Positions 52,812 to 62,182 of a DNA stretch of 64,000 bases are shown here, piece by piece. The stretch is taken from positions 5,523,001 through 5,587,000 of the forward strand of contig NZ_JAPEPC010000001.1 of NCBI RefSeq assembly GCF_026340465.1. The letters run 5' to 3'. The position numbers and the translations under genes were made by a program. Under the pieces are notes generated by a model. It had not been told where the DNA came from, ran no database searches, and saw nothing but the letters and a program-made list of their open reading frames with translations. The DNA comes from Streptomyces sp. NBC_01306 (GTDB lineage Bacteria > Actinomycetota > Actinomycetes > Streptomycetales > Streptomycetaceae). Positions within the stretch are counted from its first letter, which is position 1. Every line of letters begins with the position of its first letter.

Positions 52812-53741
52812 TCAGTGAGCTCCGTTCGCGGCAGATGAGTTCGCGGCAGGCGAGTTCGCGGCGGGCGAGTTCGCGGCGGGCGAGTTCGCGAGATAGGCGA
52901 CGGCCTGCGCGGTGCTGCCTTCCTGCGAGGGGTGGTACGTACGGCTCAGATAGCCCGGTACGGACCGGGCAATGGCCCCGGTCGTGGGCAGCAGCCCCTG
53001 CTTGCCGCGCCGATGGTACGCCCGCAGGGTCGCCCGGCCGTCCACGAGCAGCGGATCGTTCTCCATGAAGAACCTGACACCGCGCTGCCAGAGGAAGACC
53101 AGCGCGGAGAAAGCGGTCGCCCAGGTGCGCACCCTGCGGCGGTAGCCGCCGTCGATGTGCTGGAAGACCTCGAAGGCGACCGACCGGTGCTCGACCTCCT
53201 CGGCGCCGTGCCAGCGCAGCAGGTCCAGCATGGTGGGGTCGGCGCCGCGCCGGTCCAGAGCCTCCGCGTTGAGCACCCAGTCGCCGAGGAAAGCCGTGTA
53301 GTGCTCGATCGCTGCGATCGTCGCGACCCGCTCCTTGAGCCACCAGCGGCTCGCCCGGCCGGGCGGCAGCGTCCGGTCGCCGAGCAGCTTCTCGAAGAGC
53401 CAGTCGACCTGGGCCGTGTACGGGGACGGGTCGAGCCCCTGTGCCGCGAGATGGGGGAGTACGTCGTCGTGCGCCTGCGAGTGCATGGCCTCCTGGCCGA
53501 TGAACCCGATGACGTCCTCGCGCAGCCGCGCGTCCCGGATCAGCGGCAGCACCTGCTTGTAGACGTGCACGAACCAGCGTTCGCCCGCCGGGAGCAGCAG
53601 ATGCAGCACATTGATGGTGTGCGTGGTGAACGGGTCACCGGGCACCCAGTGCAGCGGGGTGGACTCCCAGTCGAAGGAGACCTTGCGGGCCTTGAGTGCT
53701 ATGTGCTCCGAAGCCACCGGGGCGGGCTGCGTATTAGACAT
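52812..53741 (-). CDS. predicted diiron-type metal-dependent hydrolase/oxygenase (PF10118-like)
   Basis: 309 aa. Helical, with two E/H metal motifs of the ferritin-like kind: GQEAMHSQAH and AEEVEHRSVAFEV. Further conserved HF-type segments are present (FFMENDPLLVD). Named metal-dependent hydrolase in databases, but the ligand set also suits an oxidase or hydroxylase; operon linkage with a ferredoxin reductase supports an oxygenase-type role. The C-terminus ends in ANSPA repeats, coded by 15-bp tandem units. Start ATG 53741; the ORF is soluble. Confidence 0.85.
   Translation of the reverse strand: MSNTQPAPVASEHIALKARKVSFDWESTPLHWVPGDPFTTHTINVLHLLLPAGERWFVHVYKQVLPLIRDARLREDVIGFIGQEAMHSQAHDDVLPHLAAQGLDPSPYTAQVDWLFEKLLGDRTLPPGRASRWWLKERVATIAAIEHYTAFLGDWVLNAEALDRRGADPTMLDLLRWHGAEEVEHRSVAFEVFQHIDGGYRRRVRTWATAFSALVFLWQRGVRFFMENDPLLVDGRATLRAYHRRGKQGLLPTTGAIARSVPGYLSRTYHPSQEGSTAQAVAYLANSPAANSPAANSPAANSSAANGAH
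52824..52883 (-). repeat. four 15-bp tandem coding repeats (ANSPA tail)
   Basis: Units at 52824, 52839, 52854 and 52869, all beginning GTTCGCGGC; they encode the pentapeptide ANSPA or variants at the 3' end of the diiron-like gene. A slippage-prone sequence. Confidence 0.85.
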
Positions 53742-53870
53742 GGCGTCAATGTACCGACGGGTACGCCCGAGGAACAGGGCCTTGCACGCAGCTGTTCGGC
53801 TGCGCGAGAGTCCTTGTCGGCCCTGACTGGGGCGGGTCAGCCGGTGCCGTGGGCGCGGGTGAGGGGCTGC

Positions 53871-54275
53871 TCAGCGCCGGCCGGGCGATCCGGGCGACGG
53901 CATGGATTCGTTGAGCGGTACGACGTTGAAGTATTCCTCGATGCGGTCGATGAGGCCGCCGTCGAACCGGAAGTACATCGCCGCGTGTACGTCACTGCGG
54001 GACCGGTCGGTCATGGTCAGGTGGAGCACTTGCTGCTGGAGTACTTCGTCGCCGTTCTGGAACTGCCGCACGATGTCGTACCGAAGTGTCTCGACGTCGG
54101 CGGCCAACTGCTTCAGCAGTTCCATGTTCTCGTCGATCGGCTGGTCGCCGCTTCCGTCGTTGTGCCACACGGTGGCGGTGCCGGTGCACAGGGATCGCAT
54201 CGTGGCGTAGTCCCGCACCTCCCACTGCCGGAGGTAGTGCACCGCTGCTGCGCGAAGGTCCTGGTCGGGTGTCAT
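53871..54275 (-). CDS. SnoaL/NTF2-like small protein
   Basis: 134 aa. Typical cone-fold order: DQDLRAAAVHYLRQWEVRDYATMRSLC, then TATVWHNDGSG and AMYFRFDGGLIDRIEEYFNV. The fold is used by ketosteroid isomerases, polyketide cyclases and proteins without activity; specific function unknown. ATG 54275 with GAGAGGAAG. It precedes, on the same strand, nothing nearby; downstream of the DUF1684 gene by 37 bases, so may be co-transcribed. Confidence 0.8.
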   Translation of the reverse strand: MTPDQDLRAAAVHYLRQWEVRDYATMRSLCTGTATVWHNDGSGDQPIDENMELLKQLAADVETLRYDIVRQFQNGDEVLQQQVLHLTMTDRSRSDVHAAMYFRFDGGLIDRIEEYFNVVPLNESMPSPGSPGRR

Positions 54276-54312
54276 TGTTTCTTCCTCTCGGGTGTGCCGG
54301 TTGCGGCGGATG

Positions 54313-55158
54313 TCAGACGGCGGGGCCGGCCGCGGTGCCCGCGGCCGTCTCATCGCCGAAGACGGGGGCACGTTCCCCCGCTTCGATGCGCAGGGGGAGG
54401 TGGTTCTCCCGGGGCGGCAGCGGGCAGGGGAAGGCCGCCGAGAACATGTGGTGAGGAACAACAGCCCGGTTGAAGTCGATACGGGCCGTACCAGCGGCGT
54501 CGTCGGGCAGAGGCAGGATCAGCCACCGGCCCATGGCGGGCGTGTCCGTGCCGCTGGTGCCGTCGGTGAACGTGATCAGCAGGGTGTCGCCGCCCACACC
54601 GAACGCCCGGAGCGTGTGCCGCTCGCCTCGCAGATCCAAGACGAAGTCACCAGGGGACGGGAGGGTGTCCCGCATACTCGGGCTGGTCAGCCGGGTCACT
54701 TCCAGGAGACGCCCGGCGTCCGCCGGACGGAACTCCGCCTCGACGGCCCAGGCCGGATCCCATGGCCACGCCTCGATCCCGCGCAGGCCGACGAGGGTGG
54801 GCGCGGCCGGATCCCACACGACCAGGACATGGGCTCCCCGCAGTTCCTCGATGGTGCCGCGCCGTCCGCCGGGGAAGGACAGGCGGCTGGCGCCGGTCAG
54901 TTCCACCGCGCCGTCCACGGCTCGGTCATCGACGGAGACGCCCTCCGCATGGGCCGCGGTGAGCGTCAGGCTCCCCGAGAAGCCGGTGGACGTCCACCGC
55001 CCCGGGACCTCGGGGATTTCCTGACCCGGTTCCGTGATCAGCCGAGAGGCGATGCGGCCCGCCTTCCCGTCCGGGCCGGCCATCTCCTCCCACCGGCTCC
55101 GACGCCACCGGTCGTACCCGGTCAACGCGCCGTCGTCACTGAAGCATTCGCTGGACAC
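54313..55158 (-). CDS. DUF1684 family protein
   Basis: 281 aa. RWEEMAGPDGKAG, LRGERHTLRAF, DGTSG and IDFNRAVVPHHMFSAAFPCPLPPRENHLPL are the DUF1684 signatures (the last a Phe-Asn-Arg-Ala plus Pro-Pro-x-Asn block). No signal peptide or membrane helix. No known enzyme activity. ATG 55158 with GAGGAGAAC. First gene of a unit with the SnoaL-like gene, and divergent from a thioredoxin-reductase-like gene. Confidence 0.87.
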   Translation of the reverse strand: MSSECFSDDGALTGYDRWRRSRWEEMAGPDGKAGRIASRLITEPGQEIPEVPGRWTSTGFSGSLTLTAAHAEGVSVDDRAVDGAVELTGASRLSFPGGRRGTIEELRGAHVLVVWDPAAPTLVGLRGIEAWPWDPAWAVEAEFRPADAGRLLEVTRLTSPSMRDTLPSPGDFVLDLRGERHTLRAFGVGGDTLLITFTDGTSGTDTPAMGRWLILPLPDDAAGTARIDFNRAVVPHHMFSAAFPCPLPPRENHLPLRIEAGERAPVFGDETAAGTAAGPAV

Positions 55159-55263
55159 AGTGTTCTCCTCTGTAGGGGGCGGTCACCTGTGACCGCCGTC
55201 AGGACCGTCGCGGTCCGACCGGTCGTGGCGATGGTTCGGATGGTGCGCTCGCCCGAGAACATG

Positions 55264-55279
55264 AGCAAAGCTGTTTGCT
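55264..55279. promoter_or_regulatory. AGCAAA-N4-TTTGCT inverted repeat in the divergent promoter region
   Basis: Perfect 6-base arms with 4-base spacer, in the 270-bp space between the divergent DUF1684 and FAD-oxidoreductase genes. A candidate regulator site, but short enough that chance cannot be excluded. Confidence 0.35.
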
Positions 55280-55428
55280 GTTACGGCAAATGCGGGAAAG
55301 GTGCCGTGCTGGTGATCGCGGGCGGCGAGCAGCGGATTCGCGTGCACGTGCGCGTCCGGAACGGCGTCCCACCGGCGGGTTTGCGGATTCGGCAAGTTCT
55401 TTTGCCTCATCGGCCAGGGCGGGTGAAC

Positions 55429-56421
55429 ATGCCTGATATGAACACAAACCAGTCCGTGGAAGTGATCGTCATCGGCGGCGGTGCCGCCGGTCTGTCCGGG
55501 GCATTGACCCTGGCCCGGGCGCGCCGCTCCGTGATGGTGATCGACTCGGGGGAGCCGCGCAACGCGCCTGCTTCCGGCGTGCATGGATTCCTCTCGCGCG
55601 ACGGCATGCCGCCTCGCGATCTCGTCGCTCGTGGGCAGGAGGAGGTGGCCCGCTACGGCGGCAGTGTGGTGCCCGGTCGTGTGGTCTCGGCCGAGCACGT
55701 CGACGGCCTGTTCGAGGTCACGACGGAGACCGGCGAACGCTACAGCGCCCGGCGGCTGCTGGTGGCCACGGGGCTGACCGACGAACTGCCTGAGGTGCCC
55801 GGTCTCGCCGAGAGGTGGGGACGCGATGTTCTGCACTGCCCCTACTGCCACGGGTGGGAGATCCGCGACCAGCCCCTGGGAGTGCTGGGGACGGGGCCCA
55901 TGTCGGTACACCAGGCGCTGCTCTTCCGGCAGTGGACCTCGCGCATCACCCTGTTCACCGCCGACCGCGTCGAGGTCACCGATGATCAGCGCGAACAACT
56001 GACTGCGCGCGGCGTCGACGTGGTGGAGGGCGCGGTGGCGGCCATCGAGGTGGACAAGGACCGGCTGACCGGGATTCGGCTGGCTTCCGGCCGGGTGGTC
56101 GAGGTCACGGCGGTGGCGTTGAGTCCACGGATGCGTGCCGGCAAGGTGCTGTCGAGCCTGGGCCTCGACCCGGTCGAGCACCCGATGGGAGTCGGCGAGC
56201 ACATCGAGGCCGATGCGACCGGCCGCACCGCGGTGCCGGGCGTGTGGGTGGCCGGCAATGCCACCGACCTGGCCGCTCAGGTCGTCGGTGCGGCGGCGGC
56301 CGGCACGGTGAGTGCTGCCGCGATCAACGCTGATCTGGTGGCGGAGGACACCGGCATCGCCGTTGCCGCGCTGCGGCGCGCGCAGGAAGGCCGGGAGCGG
56401 GCGGAGAGCCAAGGGCTGTGA
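55429..56421 (+). CDS. FAD-dependent pyridine nucleotide-disulfide oxidoreductase (thioredoxin-reductase-like)
   Basis: About 330 aa. FAD loop VIVIGGGAAGLSGALTLARARR, redox-active-looking HCPYCHGWE, and C-terminal FAD motif TAVPGVWVAGNATDLAAQVVG. The CxxC and single NAD(P) domain match thioredoxin reductase family members, though the partner thioredoxin is not nearby. Start at ATG 55429 or ATG 55438; both lack a strong ribosome site. Transcribed divergently from the DUF1684 gene. Confidence 0.9.
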   Translation: MPDMNTNQSVEVIVIGGGAAGLSGALTLARARRSVMVIDSGEPRNAPASGVHGFLSRDGMPPRDLVARGQEEVARYGGSVVPGRVVSAEHVDGLFEVTTETGERYSARRLLVATGLTDELPEVPGLAERWGRDVLHCPYCHGWEIRDQPLGVLGTGPMSVHQALLFRQWTSRITLFTADRVEVTDDQREQLTARGVDVVEGAVAAIEVDKDRLTGIRLASGRVVEVTAVALSPRMRAGKVLSSLGLDPVEHPMGVGEHIEADATGRTAVPGVWVAGNATDLAAQVVGAAAAGTVSAAAINADLVAEDTGIAVAALRRAQEGRERAESQGL

Positions 56422-56524
56422 ACGCCTGTCCGGTCAGCCCGGAACACGGAAGGGAGAGGGGCATGGGGACTTGAGCGTCCGGCTGGGCCGCTGGAGTGCC
56501 GGGCCGCCCCGCCCCAGCTCCGCG

Positions 56525-58465
56525 TCATCGCAGCGCGCTGACGCGGGTCCCGTCCGCCAGCCGTCCGGTCAGCTGCGCCTTCGCACCCTGCTTCGCGGGC
56601 ACGGCGAGCAGCGGGCCGGTCGCGCTGCCCGTCACGCCGCCCGTCGTGGCCAGCGAAGTGAACTGCGTACTGCCCGCAGCCAGCACGTACCACTGCCCGC
56701 CCCGCGACTTCCACAGCACTCCGGCGAGCACCCGCGGCTGCCGCTTCCCGCAGGCCGGTGAGTTCTCCGCCTTGGCCACCACCGTGTCGGGGTCCGGCCC
56801 CCGGCCACCGGGCACCCGGAACTGCGCGAGCACCCGGCTCCCGGCGCCGCGCCAGGTCTCCGCGCGGGTGCAGAGCCAGGCCGCCCGGCCGCCCGACGCG
56901 GGCAGTTGCTGGGCGGCGAACTGCCAGGAGTTCACCGTGCGTACGCCGTGCGAGCGGACCACGGGGAGCAGACAGGCGGTGTGCGCCCAGCTCGCCAGGT
57001 CCGCCGCACCCGTCACGTCGTGCGGCCCGGCCGGCGGACCCGCGAGCAGCCGGGCCGGGGGCAGCTCGCCCAGATCGGTCACCAGATGCGTGCCCGCGCC
57101 GTCGCGCAGCGCGAGCGCGTTCCAGGAGGTACAAGCGCGGGAGGCACCGGGGCCCGGCACCGGATCGGTGACACCGTCGGCCGAGCGGCCCAGTGGCCGC
57201 GCCCCCGCAGAAGGGGCGAGCAGGTCCCGCACACTCGCGCCGCGCACCCAGGGCGCCGTCAGATAGCGGACGTTGCCGTCGGACCTGCCCACGACCAGCG
57301 CGTCCGAAGCGGCCTCGTCCGCGCCGTCCACCCGCGCGAAATCCAGTGCGCTGCCTCCGCCGCCGTCCTTCGCCTCGGCGTACCGCACCACCCGCAGACC
57401 GTCGTAGAGCAGCACGACCACCGCGTCGTCCACCGTGCCCGCGTACAGCAGCTGCGGCGCGCCCATCGGCGGCCCGGCGGGAGTGCCGGGGGTCGCCGAG
57501 ACCTGTACGGAGTCGCCGGGGCGGGCCCAGACGGCGAGCGCGCGCCGGAGCAGCGCGGTGTCACCGGTGCGGTCGCCGCGCGCGGGCCACACGGAGAAGT
57601 CCGTACGGGACGACATCTTCCACGCGGTGCCCGCGACCCGGGTCAGCTTCGCCGGATTCAGGGCCTGTTCGGACACCGGATTGCCGGTGTACGCAGGTGC
57701 TGCGGCCCGACCGGCACCCAGACCGCCGTCCGGCAGCGCCAGCAGGGTCCCGCACACCAGGACGGCGGCCGCCGCGACCAGCGCACCCCTGCCACGGCGC
57801 CTGCGCCGCAGCAGATCGGTCGGCCTGGCCTGGAGCGAACAGGGGTCGAACGCGGCGGACGCCAGCAGCCCGTACTGCGCCGCCGGGCCGTCCGCCCGGT
57901 CCAGCGCCGTTCTGGGATCGGCCACCCCTGCGGCCTCCAGCACCCGCCGTACCCGGGTGTCGTCCAGCCCTTCGAGGCCGCGCAGCGCGTACGCGGCGCG
58001 GGCGGGCCCGGAGAGGGCGGAGAGCCGCTGGTCCAGGGCGAGTTCATCGGCGCCGCCGGACCGGGGGAAGAGCCGCAGCCCCCACACCTGGGGCAGCAGC
58101 GGCGGCAACTGGGCGCGGCGGGGCCAGGCGTTCCACCGCCGGGGCCGCGCGACCTCCAGCGCCGCCGCGACCACCCGGCCACGCACATAGGCGTAGGCCG
58201 GGTCGCAGTCGTCCGCCCGGCGGGGCGACGGAAAGGAATCGGCCGCCCCGGACCGCCGTCCGCGCGGCAGCGCCCGCTGCGCGAGGGAGTGCGCGGTCAG
58301 CACCCGGCGGTTGCGGCCGAGCGAGGGCGGCAGGATCAGATACGCCAGCCGGACCAGCCGGGGGTAGTGCTCGACGAGCGCGGCCCCGGCCTGTCCGGCG
58401 TCGACATCGGTGGCGGCATCGGCGGCGGCCGGGCCGGGCGCGGAGCGACGGGTGTTTGACGGCAC
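56525..58465 (-). CDS. large membrane protein with sigma-factor-like N-terminus
   Basis: 646 aa. Residues about 25-200 have a sequence reminiscent of ECF sigma factors: LVEHYPRLVRLAYLILPPSL and DQRLSALSGPARAAYALRGLEGL (region 4-like), though lacking a clear HTH. A single membrane helix follows (GALVAAAAVLVCGTLLALP, near 235), then an extracellular domain of about 390 residues with beta-rich segments and two Cys pairs. A cytoplasmic-regulator plus sensor arrangement is inferred. GTG start at 58465. Terminators bracket it; it may be a solitary regulator. Confidence 0.7.
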   Translation of the reverse strand: MPSNTRRSAPGPAAADAATDVDAGQAGAALVEHYPRLVRLAYLILPPSLGRNRRVLTAHSLAQRALPRGRRSGAADSFPSPRRADDCDPAYAYVRGRVVAAALEVARPRRWNAWPRRAQLPPLLPQVWGLRLFPRSGGADELALDQRLSALSGPARAAYALRGLEGLDDTRVRRVLEAAGVADPRTALDRADGPAAQYGLLASAAFDPCSLQARPTDLLRRRRRGRGALVAAAAVLVCGTLLALPDGGLGAGRAAAPAYTGNPVSEQALNPAKLTRVAGTAWKMSSRTDFSVWPARGDRTGDTALLRRALAVWARPGDSVQVSATPGTPAGPPMGAPQLLYAGTVDDAVVVLLYDGLRVVRYAEAKDGGGGSALDFARVDGADEAASDALVVGRSDGNVRYLTAPWVRGASVRDLLAPSAGARPLGRSADGVTDPVPGPGASRACTSWNALALRDGAGTHLVTDLGELPPARLLAGPPAGPHDVTGAADLASWAHTACLLPVVRSHGVRTVNSWQFAAQQLPASGGRAAWLCTRAETWRGAGSRVLAQFRVPGGRGPDPDTVVAKAENSPACGKRQPRVLAGVLWKSRGGQWYVLAAGSTQFTSLATTGGVTGSATGPLLAVPAKQGAKAQLTGRLADGTRVSALR

Positions 58466-58499
58466 ATTCAGCAGAACGAGCGAATGGTGGGATGGTCAC

Positions 58500-58527
58500 C
58501 CGGGGCCCCGCCGCGACAGGGCCCCGG
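58500..58527. terminator. hairpin between GH89 and the sigma-like gene
   Basis: 9-bp perfect stem CCGGGGCCC / GGGCCCCGG, 10-base loop. It lies 7 bases beyond the minus-strand GH89 stop. Confidence 0.65.
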
Positions 58528-58533
58528 CGCGGC

Positions 58534-61500
58534 TCAACTCAGCGACCAGCCGCTGAAGTCCACGGTCCCGCGCATCCCGTTTCCGCCGTTCGTCGCACTC
58601 ATGAAGATCCCGGTGTCCTGGCTGTCCGCCGCACTCGGCACGGCGACGGTGGCGACCGCGCGCCAGCTGCTCCCGCCGTCCGTCGAGAAGGAGCCGGTGT
58701 ACGCCGTGCCCGCCCGCGTGAGCCGCAGCACGACCGGTGCCTTGATCCCGGTGACGCGCTTGTAGGTGTCCAGCGCTCCGTCGCCTTCCGTGTCGTACGA
58801 GAGCACGACGCCCTGGCCGGGTGTCACCGCCAGGTTCAGGAACCCGGCAGAGCCCGGGGTGGCCAGGCTGTTGCGCACGACGATCCCGCACCGGGCCCAG
58901 CTCCCGGTGTCGTCCTGGGAGTCCACCCGTACTGTCACGCTCGTACCGTCGGTCATCGCCCCCGCGCGGAACGCGGTGCCGAACTGGGTGGTGCCCTTCC
59001 ACAGGTCCTGCCCGCCGCCGTTGATGGCCAGCCGTCCGTCCAGCTGCCCGAACACGGCGTCGTTGCCGGTGTACGTCCGCCACCCGGCGGCGAGCGGAGC
59101 GGCCACGTACACCGCGCTCCGCTCCCGCACGTCCACCTGCTTCCCGCCCTGCGGTCCGAACCGGGTCAGCAGGGTGTACGGCATCGGGCGCAGCGGAGTG
59201 GTCAGCGGTTCGGAGGGTGCGGTGACCAGCCACGAGACCGAGCCCGACGCGCCAGGACCGACACTCTTCAGGGAGGTGCCGCCCTTCGGTGTCCCGTTCA
59301 GGCCGGTCAGCGTGAAGTCGACCTGGCCGGTCGCGCGCAGCCCGTTGAGGTTGCGGAAGCCGGCCGTGACCGTGCCGGTGCTGCCCGGGGTGAAGGCGAC
59401 GGGCTGCGCGGAGACGGTGGCGGCGCCCTGGTACGGGGCCGTGGCCAGGGTGTCGTACACCCGCTGCGCTGTGCGGTACGCGTCGCCGGTCGCCTTGACG
59501 GGGTACGACTGCGTCCCGTGGGTCCAGGACTGCTCGTCCGGGAACCAGTCGAACGTCTTGGCGTCCCGTCCTTCGGCGAGCGCGGCCGCCAGTTCGTCCA
59601 GGAACGCCTGCCACTGCGGGAGGTGGACATCGCTGAGCAGCCCGTGCCAGTCGCGGTTCGCGTAGTTGCTGAGGTGGTCGGCTGCGGTGCGGTCGCCCCA
59701 CGTGGTGATGAGGGTGCGGGCCGTCCACTCCAGCTGCACCGCCTCGGCCGGGCTGGTGGCGAAGCGCTTCGCCTCCTCCAGCCAGGGACCGAGCAGGAAC
59801 GCCTGGTGGCAGCCGGCCAGCGTGTCGGCGAGCCGCATCAGCTTCAGCCAGAGCGCCGACAGCGTACGGAGGGTGGCGGCGTCCTTGCCGGTGTAGGCGT
59901 CGTGCAGTTGGGGCAGCAGGATCCGGCCCCGGTCGGCGAGTGCCTGCCGGGCGAGATCGACGAGGTCGTAGCGGTACGCGTCCGAGCCGCGCAGCGGTGC
60001 GCCGACATCGAGCAGGGCGGCGAAGGCGGTGTCGAACCCGGCGGTGTCGAAGGCGGACTTGACGGAGGCGGTGAGGCTGGGCCGGCGGGCGAAGAGCGAG
60101 TCGACCGGGCGTCCGTCGGTGGTGGTCAGCTGGTAAGCGGTGGTGGCGAGCGCGGCGAAGGCCGTGCGCGCGGCGCGGTCGTCGCCGCCGTAGCGCACGC
60201 CGGCGTACCGGGTGAACCACGCGGTCCGGTCGATCTTCTCGGTGCGCCAGGCCAGTTCGCTGAAGAGCTCGAAGGCGGCCGGGTCGCGCTCGGCGGCCTC
60301 CGGCATGTACGCGGTGCCGACCAGCGCGCTGCCCGCCCGGTCGCGCCACGCCGTGAACTTCTCCGTCCAGCGGTCGGTGTCGGCCCCGATCGTCGTACGG
60401 CCGCCGAAGTCGGGGATGGAGCCGAAGGCGTACGGGGCGCCGCCCCAGTCCTTTTCGCGATCGGTGACGGTGTCGATGTCGGAGAGCCCGTCGACGATCA
60501 GGATCCGGTCGGTGTCCACGGCCCGGAGCAGTTCGGCGCGCGGGTTGGCGCCCCAGCCGAGGATGACCCAGGTGGCGTCGGGGTGGGCGGTGTGCAAGGA
60601 GGTCTCGACGGCCCGGGCGGCGTCGGCGACGGGGACATCACCGGGGGTGCCGCCCTCGTGGAGCAGGTCCATCTTGAAGTGCTGTGCCTCGCCGAGGAGT
60701 TCGGACTGGTGCCGGTAGAAGGCCGCGGCCACCCGGTCGAAGACCTCGCTCCTCGGGTCGAGCCAGTCGGGGCGCCGCAGCCCGTTCCAGGTGCCCTGCG
60801 GTACGACGTCGGCGCCGGGGTTGCGCTCGGGGAACTCGTCAGGCACGGTCCCGAAGTAGCCGGGGAACACCGGGTGCATCCCCAGTTCGCGCAGCCGGTC
60901 GGCGATCCGCCGGCCCAGGGCGGCGCGCCGGTCGATCAGCGCGGTGGAGAGCGGGCCGCCGTATCCGCTCATGTTCTGGAGGAGCCACCAGGGCTGGTGG
61001 GAAGGGGCGGGCAGCCAGGCGCGGGCCTCGGTGTCGGAGTACCCGAAGTCCTGGAGCAGCCGGTGGTAGACGGCCTCCTGACCGGGCGTGATGAGGACCT
61101 CGTTGCAGCCGTGCAGGGCCAGGACGTCGATCGTCCGCTCCCAGTGCGGCCAGTCCGCGTAGGGGGCGGTGTAGCCGTCGTGGGTGTCGTTGAGCGCGAA
61201 GCGGTGCGGGACGGTCGCCGACTGCTGGACGGCCGCGCCGGGTGCGGGCAGCCGTGCGGGGAGGTCGAGCTGCGAGGTGTTCCACGAGATGTGCGCCCGG
61301 CACACGTACTTGAGGTACCAGTGGACGCCGGTCAGTGCCGTGGCGGGGCCGGTGGCGGCGACCTCGATCCGGCCCGTGGAGCCGGTGACCCGGAAGCGTT
61401 CCGCGCCGGTGAGAAGCGTGAGCGTGAACTGGTCTGCGTGGCGCGGCAGCAGACGCTTCAGGGCGGCGCGGGCCGGGCCGGTGTTGAGGGGCTCCGGTGC

Positions 61501-61635
61501 GGCGGGGGAGCGTCTCGGGGGGATGGCGGCCGGTGCGCCGGCCGCTGCGGCGGGGGTCGCCTGTGCGCCGATCGCGGCGCCGGCGCCGATCGCGCCCGCG
61601 GTGCTCAGCAGCGTACGTCTGGACAGCTCGTGCAT
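58534..61635 (-). CDS. secreted GH89 alpha-N-acetylglucosaminidase-like protein
   Basis: 1033 aa. Tat signal SRRTLLSTAGAIGAG at the N-terminus. The NAGLU/GH89 core (about 50-700) shows TGVHWYLKYVCRAHISW, RFALNDTHDGYTAPYADWPHWER, GMHPVFPGYFGTVPDEF and WVILGWGANPR. The C-terminal part (about 720-1030) has beta-sandwich modules, the last of concanavalin-like type (GSWARCGIVVRNSLATPGSA). It removes terminal alpha-linked GlcNAc from glycans. The ATG at 61635 with GAGGGAG five bases before is preferred over the GTG at 61641. Confidence 0.93.
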   Translation of the reverse strand: MHELSRRTLLSTAGAIGAGAAIGAQATPAAAAGAPAAIPPRRSPAAPEPLNTGPARAALKRLLPRHADQFTLTLLTGAERFRVTGSTGRIEVAATGPATALTGVHWYLKYVCRAHISWNTSQLDLPARLPAPGAAVQQSATVPHRFALNDTHDGYTAPYADWPHWERTIDVLALHGCNEVLITPGQEAVYHRLLQDFGYSDTEARAWLPAPSHQPWWLLQNMSGYGGPLSTALIDRRAALGRRIADRLRELGMHPVFPGYFGTVPDEFPERNPGADVVPQGTWNGLRRPDWLDPRSEVFDRVAAAFYRHQSELLGEAQHFKMDLLHEGGTPGDVPVADAARAVETSLHTAHPDATWVILGWGANPRAELLRAVDTDRILIVDGLSDIDTVTDREKDWGGAPYAFGSIPDFGGRTTIGADTDRWTEKFTAWRDRAGSALVGTAYMPEAAERDPAAFELFSELAWRTEKIDRTAWFTRYAGVRYGGDDRAARTAFAALATTAYQLTTTDGRPVDSLFARRPSLTASVKSAFDTAGFDTAFAALLDVGAPLRGSDAYRYDLVDLARQALADRGRILLPQLHDAYTGKDAATLRTLSALWLKLMRLADTLAGCHQAFLLGPWLEEAKRFATSPAEAVQLEWTARTLITTWGDRTAADHLSNYANRDWHGLLSDVHLPQWQAFLDELAAALAEGRDAKTFDWFPDEQSWTHGTQSYPVKATGDAYRTAQRVYDTLATAPYQGAATVSAQPVAFTPGSTGTVTAGFRNLNGLRATGQVDFTLTGLNGTPKGGTSLKSVGPGASGSVSWLVTAPSEPLTTPLRPMPYTLLTRFGPQGGKQVDVRERSAVYVAAPLAAGWRTYTGNDAVFGQLDGRLAINGGGQDLWKGTTQFGTAFRAGAMTDGTSVTVRVDSQDDTGSWARCGIVVRNSLATPGSAGFLNLAVTPGQGVVLSYDTEGDGALDTYKRVTGIKAPVVLRLTRAGTAYTGSFSTDGGSSWRAVATVAVPSAADSQDTGIFMSATNGGNGMRGTVDFSGWSLS

Positions 61636-62182
61636 CGGCACTCCCTCGTGTTGCGCGTCAATGCTGCTGACGGTCCGTGCGATGACAGATGCATGCGATG
61701 CGCACGGTAATGACGAGGGGGAGGCGGAGCAATGGGGCGCACAGGTATGAGTGCGTAAAAGCGGCCCGGTTCCATCTTTCGGCCCGCCGGATTCAGGGTT
61801 GGTCAGCCGTGGAGTTGGGTATCACGGCGATCTTCATCAGGCCGATTCCGGTCTGTTGGCAGCTGCTCGGGTGTACGGCACTGACCTGCGAATTGTTCAC
61901 CCGTTCCCGGCAGGGCCGTTCAGCTGCCTGCCCCGCCGGGCGCCGGCCTCTCGCTCCGGGAGATCTCCGATCGGCATTTCCGGTACGGACGGACCGTTCA
62001 ATGAATTCGAGTGACCGGTATCGAGCCGCTCATTCGCGGCGGGGCGGCAAAGTGGCAACTGAAAGAAACTGGACCATGAAAAGGGCGGTCTTTCCGGGGG
62101 AAAGGCCGCAGATGGGCCACGTTCGCTTATCCGCGGGATCTCGCTCCCGGTTCCGGTCCGTACGGGTCAACCGCCGGTACCG
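61636..62182. other. 547-bp region without a supportable gene
   Basis: Contains the promoter of the GH89 gene and the downstream flank of the response regulator. No tRNA, strong hairpin or credible small ORF was seen; codon bias of the open frames is poor. It has short A/T-richer patches (GAAAGAAACTGGACCATGAAAAGG). Confidence 0.4.

Noticed and set aside
57193..61710. 1505-codon plus-strand frame across the sigma-like and GH89 genes
   Set aside because: Spans two convincing minus-strand genes and their terminator; extremely Arg/Gly-rich, not a protein.
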